This document shows, piece after piece, positions 28,929 to 36,770 of a stretch of DNA of 41,320 nucleotides (the first letter of the stretch is position 1; each line of letters begins with the position of its first letter). Made by a program: the position numbers and the translations under genes. This stretch comes from a virus, in IMG/VR virus record IMGVR_UViG_3300031539_000106, positions 1 to 41,320 of that record; one strand, 5' to 3'. The notes under the pieces are model-generated. The model did no database searches, was not told where the DNA came from, and saw nothing but the letters and a program-made list of their open reading frames with translations.

Positions 28929-29875
28929 CGAGCCCGCGCGGCGCCACGCCGGAGCACGCGGACGACATGTTCGAGCTTCCGGACTTTCAATCTCCCGCCG
29001 ACGCGCCGACGCGCACCAAGGACGGCGAGCCTTGGACACGTTGGGGCCACTACGGAAGCTACGAAGGCTGGTATGCGGCCGGCTCGCGAAGCGTCGGGAA
29101 GCAGGGTCGCCCCGCGTTTTGGGATGCGACCTTCTATGTTGCGTGTCTCGCGACGGGCGGCAGCTTGGACCAAGCGCACTGCTGCGGCAGCGGCATCCTG
29201 TCGCTGGGCGGTCTCGGTGTGACGCTGCGTTCGGGGTTTGCGCAGATCCTGCTGCACCAGTGCCTTCTGACGGACCCGGAGCGGTACATGCAGACGATGG
29301 CGCCGGTGCTCTACGAAACAGGCACGTACACGAAGCGCACCGAGAAGGCCGACACGGGGATCGCGCTCGTCGACAGTCAAGGCAGGCTGGTACTCACGGA
29401 GAAGCGCTTGCGCGATGTCGTGATGCTCGGCAGCGACGGCACGAAGTGGAGCGAGCGCCAGAAGAAGCGCGCGCGCATCTGGGTCACATGCTGTAGCAAG
29501 CTGCTGCGCGACGCGCGAATGGACGAGGCTCAGGGCGCCTTCGCCGAGCATGTGATGCCGGCGATGCTGACTGAGCGCACCAAGGAGATCGTGCGGTGGC
29601 CTCGCAACGGGATGCGAGACTCCTGGCAGTACACGCAGGAGCAGCAGGCGCTCTGGGCGTCGGTGATGATCATGGGCCTCGCCGACCCAGAGGAGACGGA
29701 GCGGATGGTCGAGACGTGCGTGGTAGGCGAGGGGCGCTTCCCAGACGCCGCGCAGTCCCTGCTGAACATCTGCACGTACGCGGGCGATGCCGCCTTCCTG
29801 CGCCGGCTGGATCGCACGATGCCCCGCCTCGGAGAGCTTTTCCGGGTGCAGCTGAACGCGCCGGAGGAACGATGA
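28925..29875 (+). CDS. 316-residue protein, possible muramidase-like fold
   Basis: ATGA start at 28925. YGSYEGWYAAGSRSVGKQG (43-61) leads into SLDQAHCCGSGILSLGGLGV (80-99), continued by TLRSG (100-104). The pattern GxLSxGxxxxTxxSG with a long helix after it resembles the substrate-side core of some phage lysozyme/chitosanase-fold endolysins, where it reads GxLSFGxxQWTxxSG. No catalytic Glu/Asp pair can be fixed by eye. There is no signal peptide. The C-terminal ~130 residues are helical. Alternatives: an unrelated phage protein family. It is the longest gene in the small-gene train. Confidence 0.5.
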   Translation: MTSPRGATPEHADDMFELPDFQSPADAPTRTKDGEPWTRWGHYGSYEGWYAAGSRSVGKQGRPAFWDATFYVACLATGGSLDQAHCCGSGILSLGGLGVTLRSGFAQILLHQCLLTDPERYMQTMAPVLYETGTYTKRTEKADTGIALVDSQGRLVLTEKRLRDVVMLGSDGTKWSERQKKRARIWVTCCSKLLRDARMDEAQGAFAEHVMPAMLTERTKEIVRWPRNGMRDSWQYTQEQQALWASVMIMGLADPEETERMVETCVVGEGRFPDAAQSLLNICTYAGDAAFLRRLDRTMPRLGELFRVQLNAPEER

Positions 29876-30282
29876 CGAAGAAGAAGGTGGTGCGAAAGCC
29901 GCACAGGCGTCGAGTAGCGGTGCAAACGGTGCGAGCGTACGGAGAAGCGCTCGCGCGCTACGGCGAGATGGGAGCGGACACGCCAGAACAGGACGTCGAT
30001 GCGGCGCTGGAGCGTTGCGACACACTGTGGGCCAAGCTGACGCCGGAGCAGCAGGCAGAGTTCGACGAGCCCGCGCTCAATGGTCCTACGTCGCCGGGGG
30101 GGGTAGACAACGTGCAGAACATGTTCGCGGCGCTGACGACGGCCTGTGCTCGCGGAGCCGTGGGCGACTGGGAGGGCTGCCAGGTACAGCTGCTGGCAGC
30201 GCACGAGCGCGTCCCCACCGGGATGCCGAGGAACGCGGTGAACTACTTGCTGCAGATCACCGAGGAGATGCGGCACCGATGA
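29872..30282 (+). CDS. Small helical protein, unknown function
   Basis: 136 residues. GGAGGAACG precedes ATG 29872, which overlaps the upstream stop. The N-terminus is strongly basic (MTKKKVVRKPHRRR); the rest is helical and acidic. The basic arm may touch nucleic acid. No family recognised. Confidence 0.5.
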   Translation: MTKKKVVRKPHRRRVAVQTVRAYGEALARYGEMGADTPEQDVDAALERCDTLWAKLTPEQQAEFDEPALNGPTSPGGVDNVQNMFAALTTACARGAVGDWEGCQVQLLAAHERVPTGMPRNAVNYLLQITEEMRHR

Positions 30283-30569
30283 ACTACTGGCTGCGGCAAC
30301 TCGCGCACCTGTCCGTGCACGTGGCTCTCGCCTGCGCGGCGGTGCGCCTCTGCTTCGCGTACGAGGAGTACGGCCTTGGCGTGTTCTGCTGGCTCTCCCA
30401 GCTGATCTACGAGATCGTGCTGGGACAGACCCGCCGGGTGGCGCGCGGGCTGGCGCTCATGGAGTTCAACGAGGCCCTGCATTCGCGAGTGGATGTGGCC
30501 ATGGACGATTGGTGGCGTCAGCGCGGCGAGACTGCGGCGCCGGAGGACACGAAGGGACGGACGCATTGA
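30279..30569 (+). CDS. Small protein with N-terminal hydrophobic helices
   Basis: 96 residues, ATGA start at 30279. Residues ~5-27 and ~31-48 are moderately hydrophobic (LAHLSVHVALACAAVRLCFA; LGVFCWLSQLIYEIVLG) and could be membrane helices; the tail is polar. Unknown family. Confidence 0.5.
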   Translation: MNYWLRQLAHLSVHVALACAAVRLCFAYEEYGLGVFCWLSQLIYEIVLGQTRRVARGLALMEFNEALHSRVDVAMDDWWRQRGETAAPEDTKGRTH

Positions 30570-30985
30570 GACGTGTAGTGGAAGTGCGCGCTGACGAGCC
30601 GAGGACCGTCGACGAGGCAATCGCGAGACGGAATGCCCTGATCACCGATGTGCAGAAGATCCAGGCGCAGCTGGGACGCGAAGATGGCGGCGATGCTGAA
30701 TGGCGGAGGACCGCCCTTCATGCGCTGAACGAGAAGCAGGGGGAGCTTCGACGCCTCAAGGACTGGCTGCGACGCAACGACGAACGCAAGGCCAGCGAGT
30801 GGCAGCTGCTGGCCACCGCGCATCGGCTGATGGAGGAGATCATGGAGAGCGGCGCGCTCGACCCGGACGCGAGCGACGCGCCGGCGCTCGTCTCCGAACT
30901 ACACGACCGCCTGGTAGCGCTTCTCGACGAGATCGAGAAGACGGTACCCGGGAAGTACCTGGAGGCGGCGAATGGCGGCGGTTAG
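30566..30985 (+). CDS. Coiled-coil protein, unknown function
   Basis: 139 residues from TTG 30566, which forms TTGA with the previous stop. Almost entirely charged helix (IARRNALITDVQKIQAQLG; LNEKQGELRRLKDWLRRNDE), so probably a coiled-coil dimer. No known motif. It overlaps the next gene by 14 bases. Confidence 0.5.
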   Translation: MRRVVEVRADEPRTVDEAIARRNALITDVQKIQAQLGREDGGDAEWRRTALHALNEKQGELRRLKDWLRRNDERKASEWQLLATAHRLMEEIMESGALDPDASDAPALVSELHDRLVALLDEIEKTVPGKYLEAANGGG

Positions 30986-31262
30986 CGAGCAAGCACACAT
31001 CCTCGTCGGAGACATTCTGGGGCTCGCGCGAGTGGATGACGACGACGTCGAGAGGCTGCAACAGATGGTGCTTGCGGCGCTGGAGCGCGCACAGCGCCAG
31101 GCGCTGCTTGTGGCGGTCACCGAGTGTGAGAGGGCGGCGGCGTCGAGCGATAAGCCCGAGGTGCGCGTCGCGATCCAGCAGCTTGCGATCCGCGTGGCGA
31201 AGCTCGCTCTCTCTCCGCATCTGGCGCCGATGAAGGGGCCACGAAAGGCGAACCAGCGATGA
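30972..31262 (+). CDS. Small helical protein, unknown function
   Basis: 96 residues from ATG 30972, preceded by GGAGGCGG. Helical, Ala/Arg/Leu-rich, and similar in character to the preceding coiled-coil protein. The stop overlaps the HNH gene start. Confidence 0.5.
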   Translation: MAAVSEQAHILVGDILGLARVDDDDVERLQQMVLAALERAQRQALLVAVTECERAAASSDKPEVRVAIQQLAIRVAKLALSPHLAPMKGPRKANQR

Positions 31263-31603
31263 CGCTTCCAAACTGGCGACGACTGCTCAAGAACCAGGCC
31301 GACCGATTCTGGGCGAAGACCATACGGCAGGGGCGCTGCCTCATCTGGATCGGAGCGCTCGACAAGGACGGCTACGGGAAGTTCACGATCAACTCTCGCA
31401 CGCAGAACAACAGGCACGGGCTGCGCGCGCAGAAGCACATCCGCGCGCACCGCGCGGCGTACGAGATAGCGAAGGGGCCCATCCCAGCTGGCATGTCCAT
31501 CCTGCACTCGTGCGACAACCCACAGTGCTGCGAGCCACGTCACCTGCGGCTCGGCACGCAGGCAGAGAACCGGCGCGATGCGTCGAGAAAGGGGCGAATC
31601 TGA
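31259..31603 (+). CDS. HNH endonuclease, HNH_3-like
   Basis: 114 residues. The layout fits the HNH_3 family well: RFWAKT...CLIWIGALDKDGYGKF (16-42), AHRAAYEIAKGPIP (61-74), ILHSCDNPQCCEPRHLRLGT (~78-97) and AENRRDASRKGR at the end. These nucleases are common as mobile homing genes or packaging helpers in phages. No large terminase is nearby to support a packaging role, so homing or an accessory role is more likely. Confidence 0.85.
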   Translation: MTLPNWRRLLKNQADRFWAKTIRQGRCLIWIGALDKDGYGKFTINSRTQNNRHGLRAQKHIRAHRAAYEIAKGPIPAGMSILHSCDNPQCCEPRHLRLGTQAENRRDASRKGRI

Positions 31604-32356
31604 ATGAGCAGCACGAACCGAGGCCGCGAGCGCAACGCGGACGACACCTACTTCACCCGGTGGCCGTGTGCGCTCGCGATCTGCGAGAAGCTCCGCGACG
31701 ACCGAATCTTCGGCGACCCTGGCGACCTCGGAGGCGGCGAGACGCCTGGGCTGCACATGCTGGAGCCCAGCTGCGGCAAGGGAGCTTTCGTCGGCGCCAT
31801 GCACGAGGTGTTCAACCCCGAGAAGCACAGCAAGCGGCTCCACGCGCTGGACATCAACGACCGGTTGCTGCTGCCAGAGTACCGCGACGTGGCGACGAAG
31901 GTCATCGCCGCGGACTTCGGGACCTACCGGCGCAGCGCGCTTCACGCAGGCTATGACGCGATCATCGGGAACCCTCCCTACACGCTCGCGGAGGACCACG
32001 TGCGTCACGCGATCACGTTGCTCAAGCAAGAGGAGCACGCCGCCGCCTGCTTCCTGCTGCGCCTCAACTTCATGGCCGGCATCGAGCGCCACGGCTGGAG
32101 CAAGTCCGAGAAGAAGTACGTGCCCGGGAGCTTCTACGAGAAGCACCCGCCGGAGTTCGTGTACGTGCTGGACAAGCGGCCACCCTTCATGGAGCGCAAC
32201 AAGACGGACAGCTGCGAGTACGGCGTGTTCGTCTGGCGGTCGCACACGCCTGATTACGAGACGATCATGCGACCCCTGCGGTGGCGCAACTACCTGGAGC
32301 AGTGGGAGATGGCGGTCGAGAAACGCCGGAAGGGAGCCGATGCCGATGGAGGCTGA
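31604..32356 (+). CDS. DNA adenine methyltransferase (N6), phage type
   Basis: 250 residues starting at ATG 31604, directly after the HNH stop. DDTYFTRWPCALAI (13-26) is typical of phage methyltransferases. Motif I LEPSCGKGAF (53-62) binds SAM, ALDIND (81-86) follows, and motif IV NPPY (123-126) marks an N6-adenine target. No restriction partner is evident, so protection of phage DNA or regulation is likely. It overlaps the next gene by 17 bases. Confidence 0.88.
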   Translation: MSSTNRGRERNADDTYFTRWPCALAICEKLRDDRIFGDPGDLGGGETPGLHMLEPSCGKGAFVGAMHEVFNPEKHSKRLHALDINDRLLLPEYRDVATKVIAADFGTYRRSALHAGYDAIIGNPPYTLAEDHVRHAITLLKQEEHAAACFLLRLNFMAGIERHGWSKSEKKYVPGSFYEKHPPEFVYVLDKRPPFMERNKTDSCEYGVFVWRSHTPDYETIMRPLRWRNYLEQWEMAVEKRRKGADADGG

Positions 32357-32717
32357 GCCCGAGATCAACCCGGCGCTGATCGCCATGGCCACAGTGGCGC
32401 CGGCATTGCTGGAGTGGCTCGCGTCGGACGATTTGAACCCGGAGTCCGTCGAGCGAGGCAGGCAGCTGCAGCGTCTGCTCGACGTCGTGCGCGCCGATCT
32501 GCTCGCGGAGGCGCTGGATGTGCTAACGCCGTTCGCGTTCATGGCGAGCGCGTACGCCGATGAGGAAAACTTGCTCGCGCCGGTCGCCAAGGTGAAGCAC
32601 CAGGCGCTGACCGTGGGCGCGTTGCGGAACGCGCGCGACTTCGTCGAGAAGTACAGCCAGCGCGACGCGCGGGAGGGCAAGACGCGCAATAGCGAACTGC
32701 GACTCGAAGGACGGTGA
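32340..32717 (+). CDS. Helical protein, unknown function
   Basis: 125 residues from ATG 32340, with GGGAG just upstream; a second ATG two codons later is possible. All-helical, with an acidic start. No motif recognised. It begins inside the end of the methyltransferase gene. Confidence 0.5.
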   Translation: MPMEAEPEINPALIAMATVAPALLEWLASDDLNPESVERGRQLQRLLDVVRADLLAEALDVLTPFAFMASAYADEENLLAPVAKVKHQALTVGALRNARDFVEKYSQRDAREGKTRNSELRLEGR

Positions 32718-32720
32718 CCG

Positions 32721-33122
32721 GTGAGCCACGGAATCGAGGAGATATACAGCGTATACCGCGAGACCCTCCGATGCGCGCGCAAGGCCCACACGTGCGACGC
32801 ATGTGGCGAGACGATTCAGCCGCGCCACCGGTACTACTCCGTCGCGGCGGTTTTCCAGGGCGAGGTCGAGAGCGCCAAGCGGTGCCTGCGGTGCCAGGAA
32901 ATCCACGTCCACCTGCGCACTCTTGCCCCTGGAGATATGTGGCCAGACGAGGCGCTCAACTGCGGCACGGATTACGAGGACGAGTGGGGTGACCTGCCGG
33001 ATGACGTGGCGCGGCTCGCGTTCTTGTCGCAGGACGAGGCGCAGGCGCTCGGGAAGGACGGAGCAGTCGAGTACGAGCAGCGCCAAGGGGAACCGGAGCG
33101 GCTGCACGGGAGGAACGAGTGA
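32721..33122 (+). CDS. Zinc-finger protein
   Basis: 133 residues from GTG 32721. HTCDACGETIQPRHRYY (~23-39) and KRCLRCQEIHVHLR (~53-66) form a treble-clef-like CxxC...CxxC site, and two His near the second knuckle may also bind. The C-terminal half is acidic and helical. I recall similar phage proteins of unknown function with CxxC-x(n)-G-x-x-Y. Confidence 0.6.
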   Translation: MSHGIEEIYSVYRETLRCARKAHTCDACGETIQPRHRYYSVAAVFQGEVESAKRCLRCQEIHVHLRTLAPGDMWPDEALNCGTDYEDEWGDLPDDVARLAFLSQDEAQALGKDGAVEYEQRQGEPERLHGRNE

Positions 33123-33721
33123 CACAAGGAGCCCTGGCTTTCGCCGCGAACGACAAGGGCGCGTGGATCAATCCGCGCGGGAACCGCCGGTACTTGCTGT
33201 GGCGCGTCTTCAACCCGGAGGGCACGACCGTCGCGTTCATCATGCTCAACCCGAGCGACGCGGACGCGAAGGACGACGACCCGACGCTACGGCGGTGCGT
33301 AGGCTACGCGAAGGCGTGGGGGTACGGGCGCCTGCTCGTCGCGAACCTGTTTTCGGTCATCGGAAGCGACCCGAAGGCGCTCAAGCTCCACGAACAGCCG
33401 GATCTCTTCGGGGATCGCATCAACGAGGCGGTCCTGGAGGACGTGCTGACGAGCGCGGACCTCGTGGTCTGTGCGTGGGGGGCGCACACGCGCATCGGGC
33501 ACGTGACAAGCCAGTTGATCGAGCTTGCACGCAGTCATCGCGTGGAGCTACACCGCCTCGACTCGAACAGCGACGGGTCGCCGACGCACCCGCTCTTTCT
33601 GTCGAAAGACCTCAAGCCGCAGAAGTGGGACCCGGCACGGGACTACCGCAAGGGACGTGATGGCAGCCAAGAAGAAGCGCAAGAGGAAGCCGAAGACGTA
33701 CGTGCTTCGGGTGACCGTTAG
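33119..33721 (+). CDS. DUF1643 family protein
   Basis: 200 residues, GTGA start at 33119. The family signature is clear: FIMLNPSDADAKDDDPTLRR (~40-59), WGYGRLLVANLFSVIGSDP (67-85), ADLVVCAWGAH (~112-122) and SPTHPLFLSKDLKPQ near the C-terminus. DUF1643 proteins are widespread in phages and bacteria and have no established function. Its last ~60 bases also encode the start of the next gene. Confidence 0.88.
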   Translation: MTQGALAFAANDKGAWINPRGNRRYLLWRVFNPEGTTVAFIMLNPSDADAKDDDPTLRRCVGYAKAWGYGRLLVANLFSVIGSDPKALKLHEQPDLFGDRINEAVLEDVLTSADLVVCAWGAHTRIGHVTSQLIELARSHRVELHRLDSNSDGSPTHPLFLSKDLKPQKWDPARDYRKGRDGSQEEAQEEAEDVRASGDR

Positions 33722-33854
33722 CCACGCGATGCACGAGGCGATCGTCGCCGAGGCAAAGCGTCGCGATCTCACGCGCAAGCAGCTGATCCATCAGGTGCTA
33801 CGTGACGAGATCGTGCAAGTGCACCTACCGTTTCGGAAAACCGCGCAGGGTTGA
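33660..33854 (+). CDS. Small basic ribbon-helix-helix-like protein
   Basis: 64 residues from ATG 33660, preceded by AGGGA. The basic arm AAKKKRKRKPK is followed by TYVLRVTVSHAMHEAIVAEA and KRRDLTRKQLIHQVLRDEI, a strand-helix-helix pattern like Arc/CopG DNA-binding proteins. It overlaps the DUF1643 gene by 62 bases in another frame. Probably a transcription regulator of this operon. Confidence 0.6.
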   Translation: MAAKKKRKRKPKTYVLRVTVSHAMHEAIVAEAKRRDLTRKQLIHQVLRDEIVQVHLPFRKTAQG

Positions 33855-33886
33855 CTGGCGATGCTCACCTTGTAGATCAACGCACC

Positions 33887-34603
33887 ATGTTCCTCCTCCT
33901 ACTCATCACGTTCACCTGCTCCCTCATTGCCGCACACTGGCGCAGAGCGACGCTCCTGTGCGCGGTGCCCTTGCTGCTCGGTTCGACGCAGCCGTCGCGC
34001 AGTTTGGAGCAGAAGCTCCTCGATGCGGCGCTAGCTCAGCCGCGCGCATGGTACGAGAATGGAGTCGACACGCCTGGCGCGCGCGAGACGCAAGAGGAGT
34101 ACGAGCAGCGCATCGCCCTCGCGGTGCGGGCTCTCTCGCACGCGACGATGCGCGAGCGCAAGGACGGCACGCACGCGACGATTCCACCGGACTGGTGGTG
34201 GCATCGCAAGACGCTCGTCGCTGCGGTGCTGACGCAGTGGTACGAGGAGAGTCGGCTCGCGTACGAGGTCCACGCAGGAATCGATCATCCGGTTTGGACG
34301 CAGGACGTCGGCCGCGCGCGATGCTTCGGGCAGCTGCACGTCGGGCTTGTCCCGCAGAACGAGTGGGAGAAGCTCGCCGGACTCGACGAGGAGGCCACGG
34401 CGCGCTGCGCCCTGTGGACGGCCAGGGCTCTCACGCGGATGGCGCTGCACTGCGGTCGCGGCAAGCGCGGCGCGGACAAGTTCGAGGACATTCTGCTACC
34501 GATGTTCTCAGCGATGGGCGGCCACGGCTGCGCACCAACGGTGTCGGGCAGGGCGAAGGTCGCGCGCTTCGCTAAGGTGTGGCGCGAAATTCAAAAGCGC
34601 TGA
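33887..34603 (+). CDS. Lytic transglycosylase-like protein with N-terminal membrane segment
   Basis: 238 residues from ATG 33887; a TTG at 33851 (TTGA junction) would add 12 residues. Residues 1-32 are hydrophobic with Arg19-20 in between, so a signal anchor. The enzyme part has WYEESRL (118-124), where Glu121-Ser122 matches the catalytic ES of SLT-type lytic transglycosylases, and ARCFGQLHVG (144-153), matching the GLMQI-type motif. A helical C-part follows. It would cut murein for entry or lysis. The end overlaps the convergent glycosyltransferase gene by 32 bases. Confidence 0.7.
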   Translation: MFLLLLITFTCSLIAAHWRRATLLCAVPLLLGSTQPSRSLEQKLLDAALAQPRAWYENGVDTPGARETQEEYEQRIALAVRALSHATMRERKDGTHATIPPDWWWHRKTLVAAVLTQWYEESRLAYEVHAGIDHPVWTQDVGRARCFGQLHVGLVPQNEWEKLAGLDEEATARCALWTARALTRMALHCGRGKRGADKFEDILLPMFSAMGGHGCAPTVSGRAKVARFAKVWREIQKR

Positions 34604-35273
34604 CGAGATCGTCGGTCGTAGCAAAGGCGTGGTGGTGCTCACGGTGCCACGCAGAGGAGCGCACGTGTACGCCCTTGCTTTCGCCGATGTTCTGCATCCG
34701 TGAGACGCGAGGGAACGCTTCGAGCCGTTCTCCGCGCAGTTTGTTCAGGCGCGTGTCCCAGCCTGTCCCGGGGAGGAGCGCGCCTCGCCAGGCGACCTGT
34801 TCCCACCTGTCAGCCCAGGTAGCGAAACCCCACGGATGGAACCACGGCCTGGCGCCGTACTCGAAGACGCTGCCAGACGGCATGCGCTCGTAGCCGGAGA
34901 CGGAGAAGAAGTCCGCGTTGCTCCCGAGATGTTCTGCCCACTCGAACCAGAGAAGTGTGCCCCTCGACGGCAGCGTGTCATCCTCCATGTGGACGTGGTA
35001 GCTGGAGCCGGCCTCGAAGCCCCAGCGCACCGCTTTGCCCGTGTTGCCATCGACGCCGAGTTGTCTCTCGTTTACGACGCAGTCGAAGCCGTACCGGTCA
35101 GCTTGCTCGACGCAGGCTTGCTCGACGCAGGCACGTTGCTCCCGCTTCCGCTTGGTCGGATCGCAGAAGATCCTGACGTGGTACCGCTCAATCCCAGCGC
35201 ACCGGGAAAGAGCCTGCAGCACCCTGCCGAGGTACTCCGGTCGCCGGTGGGCGGTGAGCGAAATGGTGCGCAT
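34572..35273 (-). CDS. Glycosyltransferase, GT2/GNT-I-like fold
   Basis: 233 residues from ATG 35273. LTAHRRPEYLGRVLQAL (6-22) is the start of a nucleotide-sugar-binding domain. HMEDDTLPS (95-103) supplies the acidic EDD triplet that binds metal and sugar nucleotide, and NERQLGVDGNTGKAVRW (68-84) is a family-typical segment. HPWGFATWADRWE (~147-159) would lie in the acceptor site. It sits alone on the minus strand beside the fibre genes, so decoration of a virion surface protein or host glycan change is plausible; DNA glucosylation is less likely without a base-modifying enzyme. Confidence 0.8.
   Translation of the reverse strand: MRTISLTAHRRPEYLGRVLQALSRCAGIERYHVRIFCDPTKRKREQRACVEQACVEQADRYGFDCVVNERQLGVDGNTGKAVRWGFEAGSSYHVHMEDDTLPSRGTLLWFEWAEHLGSNADFFSVSGYERMPSGSVFEYGARPWFHPWGFATWADRWEQVAWRGALLPGTGWDTRLNKLRGERLEAFPRVSRMQNIGESKGVHVRSSAWHREHHHAFATTDDLVSAFEFRATP
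35103..35133. repeat. 15-bp tandem duplication inside the glycosyltransferase gene
   Basis: GCTTGCTCGACGCAG occurs twice in direct succession around 35101-35130, duplicating five residues (protein reads ACVEQACVEQ). It is in frame and lies between the first strand and the NERQLG segment. Confidence 0.7.
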
Positions 35274-35349
35274 CGCGGCGATTTTAACGCAAAAGACGCG
35301 CGTCAAGGACGTCCTTCCCTCTGGCGGGGGCCACGGGTAGACTCCGGCA
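35274..35349. promoter_or_regulatory. Divergent promoter region: virion operon (plus) and glycosyltransferase (minus)
   Basis: Plus strand: TTCCCT (35315-35320), 17 bases, TAGACT (35338-35343). The block CCACGGGTAGACTCCGG (35331-35347) matches the promoter before the basic protein gene at 16 of 17 positions. The predicted start of transcription is at or next to ATG 35350. Minus strand: TAAAAT (35286-35281), 7 bases before ATG 35273, with TTGACG upstream at a non-standard 14-base spacing. Confidence 0.55.
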
Positions 35350-35928
35350 ATGTTCGACAACGAGAGCCCCGAAGTCTTCGCGAACATTCCCGACACATTC
35401 CGTCCTGACAAGGACCAGGAAACCAACGGCGTGTCGCAGGCGCACACCCCAGCAGCGCCACCGGGCATCTCGGGATACCCAGACGGCCTCGGTGGTCAGA
35501 GCCCAGACGGCCTCGGTGGCATGGGGGCATATGCCCAACCAATGCCAGAGGGGTTGCCCACGTCCTACCCACAGGGTGTGCAGCCTGGCGCCGGAGTGCC
35601 GATGGGGGCGATGGGCCAGTGGCAGATGCCCTTCGAGCCGATGGACGTTTCGCCCGAAGCGGCGATCCGGTCGGCGGGAATGACGACGCTTGCCACTGCG
35701 GTCGCCTTCGGCGGTGGCCTCGCCATCGGAGGATGGAAGGGGGGCATCGCCGGGCTTCTGCTGAGCGGCGGCGCCTTCAACCTCTACCGTGCGCAGAAGT
35801 GGTGGGGCTCCGCCGAGCCCAGCGAGAAGCACGAGGCGGTCGTATCGAGCATCGTGGGCGCGGCAGGCGTCGCTGGCGGCGGGTACGCTGCCTACAAGGC
35901 ATACACGGAGAGGGAGACTGCCGAATGA
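35350..35928 (+). CDS. Membrane protein with Gly/Pro-rich head, putative virion protein
   Basis: 192 residues. The head (1-105) is Pro/Gly/Met-rich with PDGLGGxxPDGLGG (44-57), which comes from an 18-base direct repeat. Three hydrophobic Gly/Ala-rich helices follow at ~109-128, 130-146 and 163-183, with a polar end. No ribosome site precedes the ATG, in keeping with a leaderless transcript. The composition and GLG motif match the minus-strand membrane cluster, so this gene links the two virion regions. Confidence 0.65.
   Translation: MFDNESPEVFANIPDTFRPDKDQETNGVSQAHTPAAPPGISGYPDGLGGQSPDGLGGMGAYAQPMPEGLPTSYPQGVQPGAGVPMGAMGQWQMPFEPMDVSPEAAIRSAGMTTLATAVAFGGGLAIGGWKGGIAGLLLSGGAFNLYRAQKWWGSAEPSEKHEAVVSSIVGAAGVAGGGYAAYKAYTERETAE
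35478..35519 (+). repeat. 18-bp direct repeat encoding PDGLGG twice
   Basis: CCCAGACGGCCTCGGTGG at 35478-35495 and 35502-35519, 24 bases apart and in frame. Confidence 0.75.
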
Positions 35929-36767
35929 GCGGCGCTGTCGTCCAGAACTCTGGCGCGACGATGGTCGACGCTCAGATGACCGCCGTGAAGGTGATCAAAC
36001 CGTTCGACGGATTCGAGGCTGTCTACAAGGGACAGCCGACAAGCACTCCGATTGCGTTCCCTGGCGTGCGCGACGCGCGTGCCGCAGCGAACAAGCCAGG
36101 CTTCGACCCCAACCTGCTCGCCGGCATTCCAGTGCCGCAGGGAGCGCGGGTACTCATCCAGTTTCCGTTGACGCCCGCTCCTGGCGAGCAGGGCGGCTTC
36201 ACGTCCTACACGTATCGCATCGTCGAGCGGTTCGCGAACCTGAACGACTATCGAGATCCGCCGCGAGGTCAGCCTCGACCGGCCTACCACTTCCCTCGTT
36301 CATCGCCCGGCGCTCCTGACACCACGGGCGGCATCTCGAAGCCCCGCACGCTGCGCCCGGCGTTCTTCAAGGACATCGGTTTCGAGGCAGCGCTCATGGC
36401 CGCGTCGAACGGCCAGCTGCGTCTTCGCCCAGAGGAGATCATCCTCGACGCGGCGAGCCTGCTCAACCTCGGGCTGCCGCTCCTCTCGGACGGAGGTACC
36501 GGAGTGCTGCAGCAGGGCGTTCTCGACCCAGAGACGAATCCCATCGCGGCGCCGATCCCGTTGTTCCTCCCCTTCTGGTTCGACGCCGAGGGCGACGAGA
36601 TTATCATTCTCGCGACGCGAACGGACCTGTCGGATCCCAGCGACACGTGGGACTTCGCGACCACCGAAGCCGACCTCCCGTTCTCGAACATCTACGGCAC
36701 GGGTAACGGAACGCACCCGAACTTCCCCGACCTGGGCATCTACGTCCAGACGGGCACGACGCCCTGA
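35925..36767 (+). CDS. 280-residue beta-rich protein, candidate major capsid protein
   Basis: ATGA start at 35925, directly after the membrane protein and before two fibre genes. No Cys except none visible in the body; no signal or membrane helix. The predicted strands are long and regular (ARVLIQFPLTP; FTSYTYRIVERF; PLFLPFWFDAEGDEIIILATRTD; LGIYVQTG), with long loops, as in jelly-roll capsid proteins. The size is close to the double-jelly-roll capsid protein of PM2 (about 270 residues) and too small for a typical HK97 protein with scaffold arm. This is a structural guess by strand pattern and position. Confidence 0.45.
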   Translation: MSGAVVQNSGATMVDAQMTAVKVIKPFDGFEAVYKGQPTSTPIAFPGVRDARAAANKPGFDPNLLAGIPVPQGARVLIQFPLTPAPGEQGGFTSYTYRIVERFANLNDYRDPPRGQPRPAYHFPRSSPGAPDTTGGISKPRTLRPAFFKDIGFEAALMAASNGQLRLRPEEIILDAASLLNLGLPLLSDGGTGVLQQGVLDPETNPIAAPIPLFLPFWFDAEGDEIIILATRTDLSDPSDTWDFATTEADLPFSNIYGTGNGTHPNFPDLGIYVQTGTTP

Positions 36768-36770
36768 GCT

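Noticed and set aside
28331-30025. 564-codon minus-strand open frame
   Set aside because: It lies opposite five well-spaced, coupled plus-strand genes; its product is Arg/Ala/Ser-rich without domains, a by-product of high GC content.
30899-32791. 630-codon minus-strand open frame
   Set aside because: It is antisense to the HNH and methyltransferase genes, whose motifs are clear; the product shows no fold-like pattern.
35030-35060. P-loop-like GVDGNTGKA in the glycosyltransferase
   Set aside because: It ends GKA rather than GKT/S and lies in a segment typical of glycosyltransferases, so it is not a packaging ATPase.
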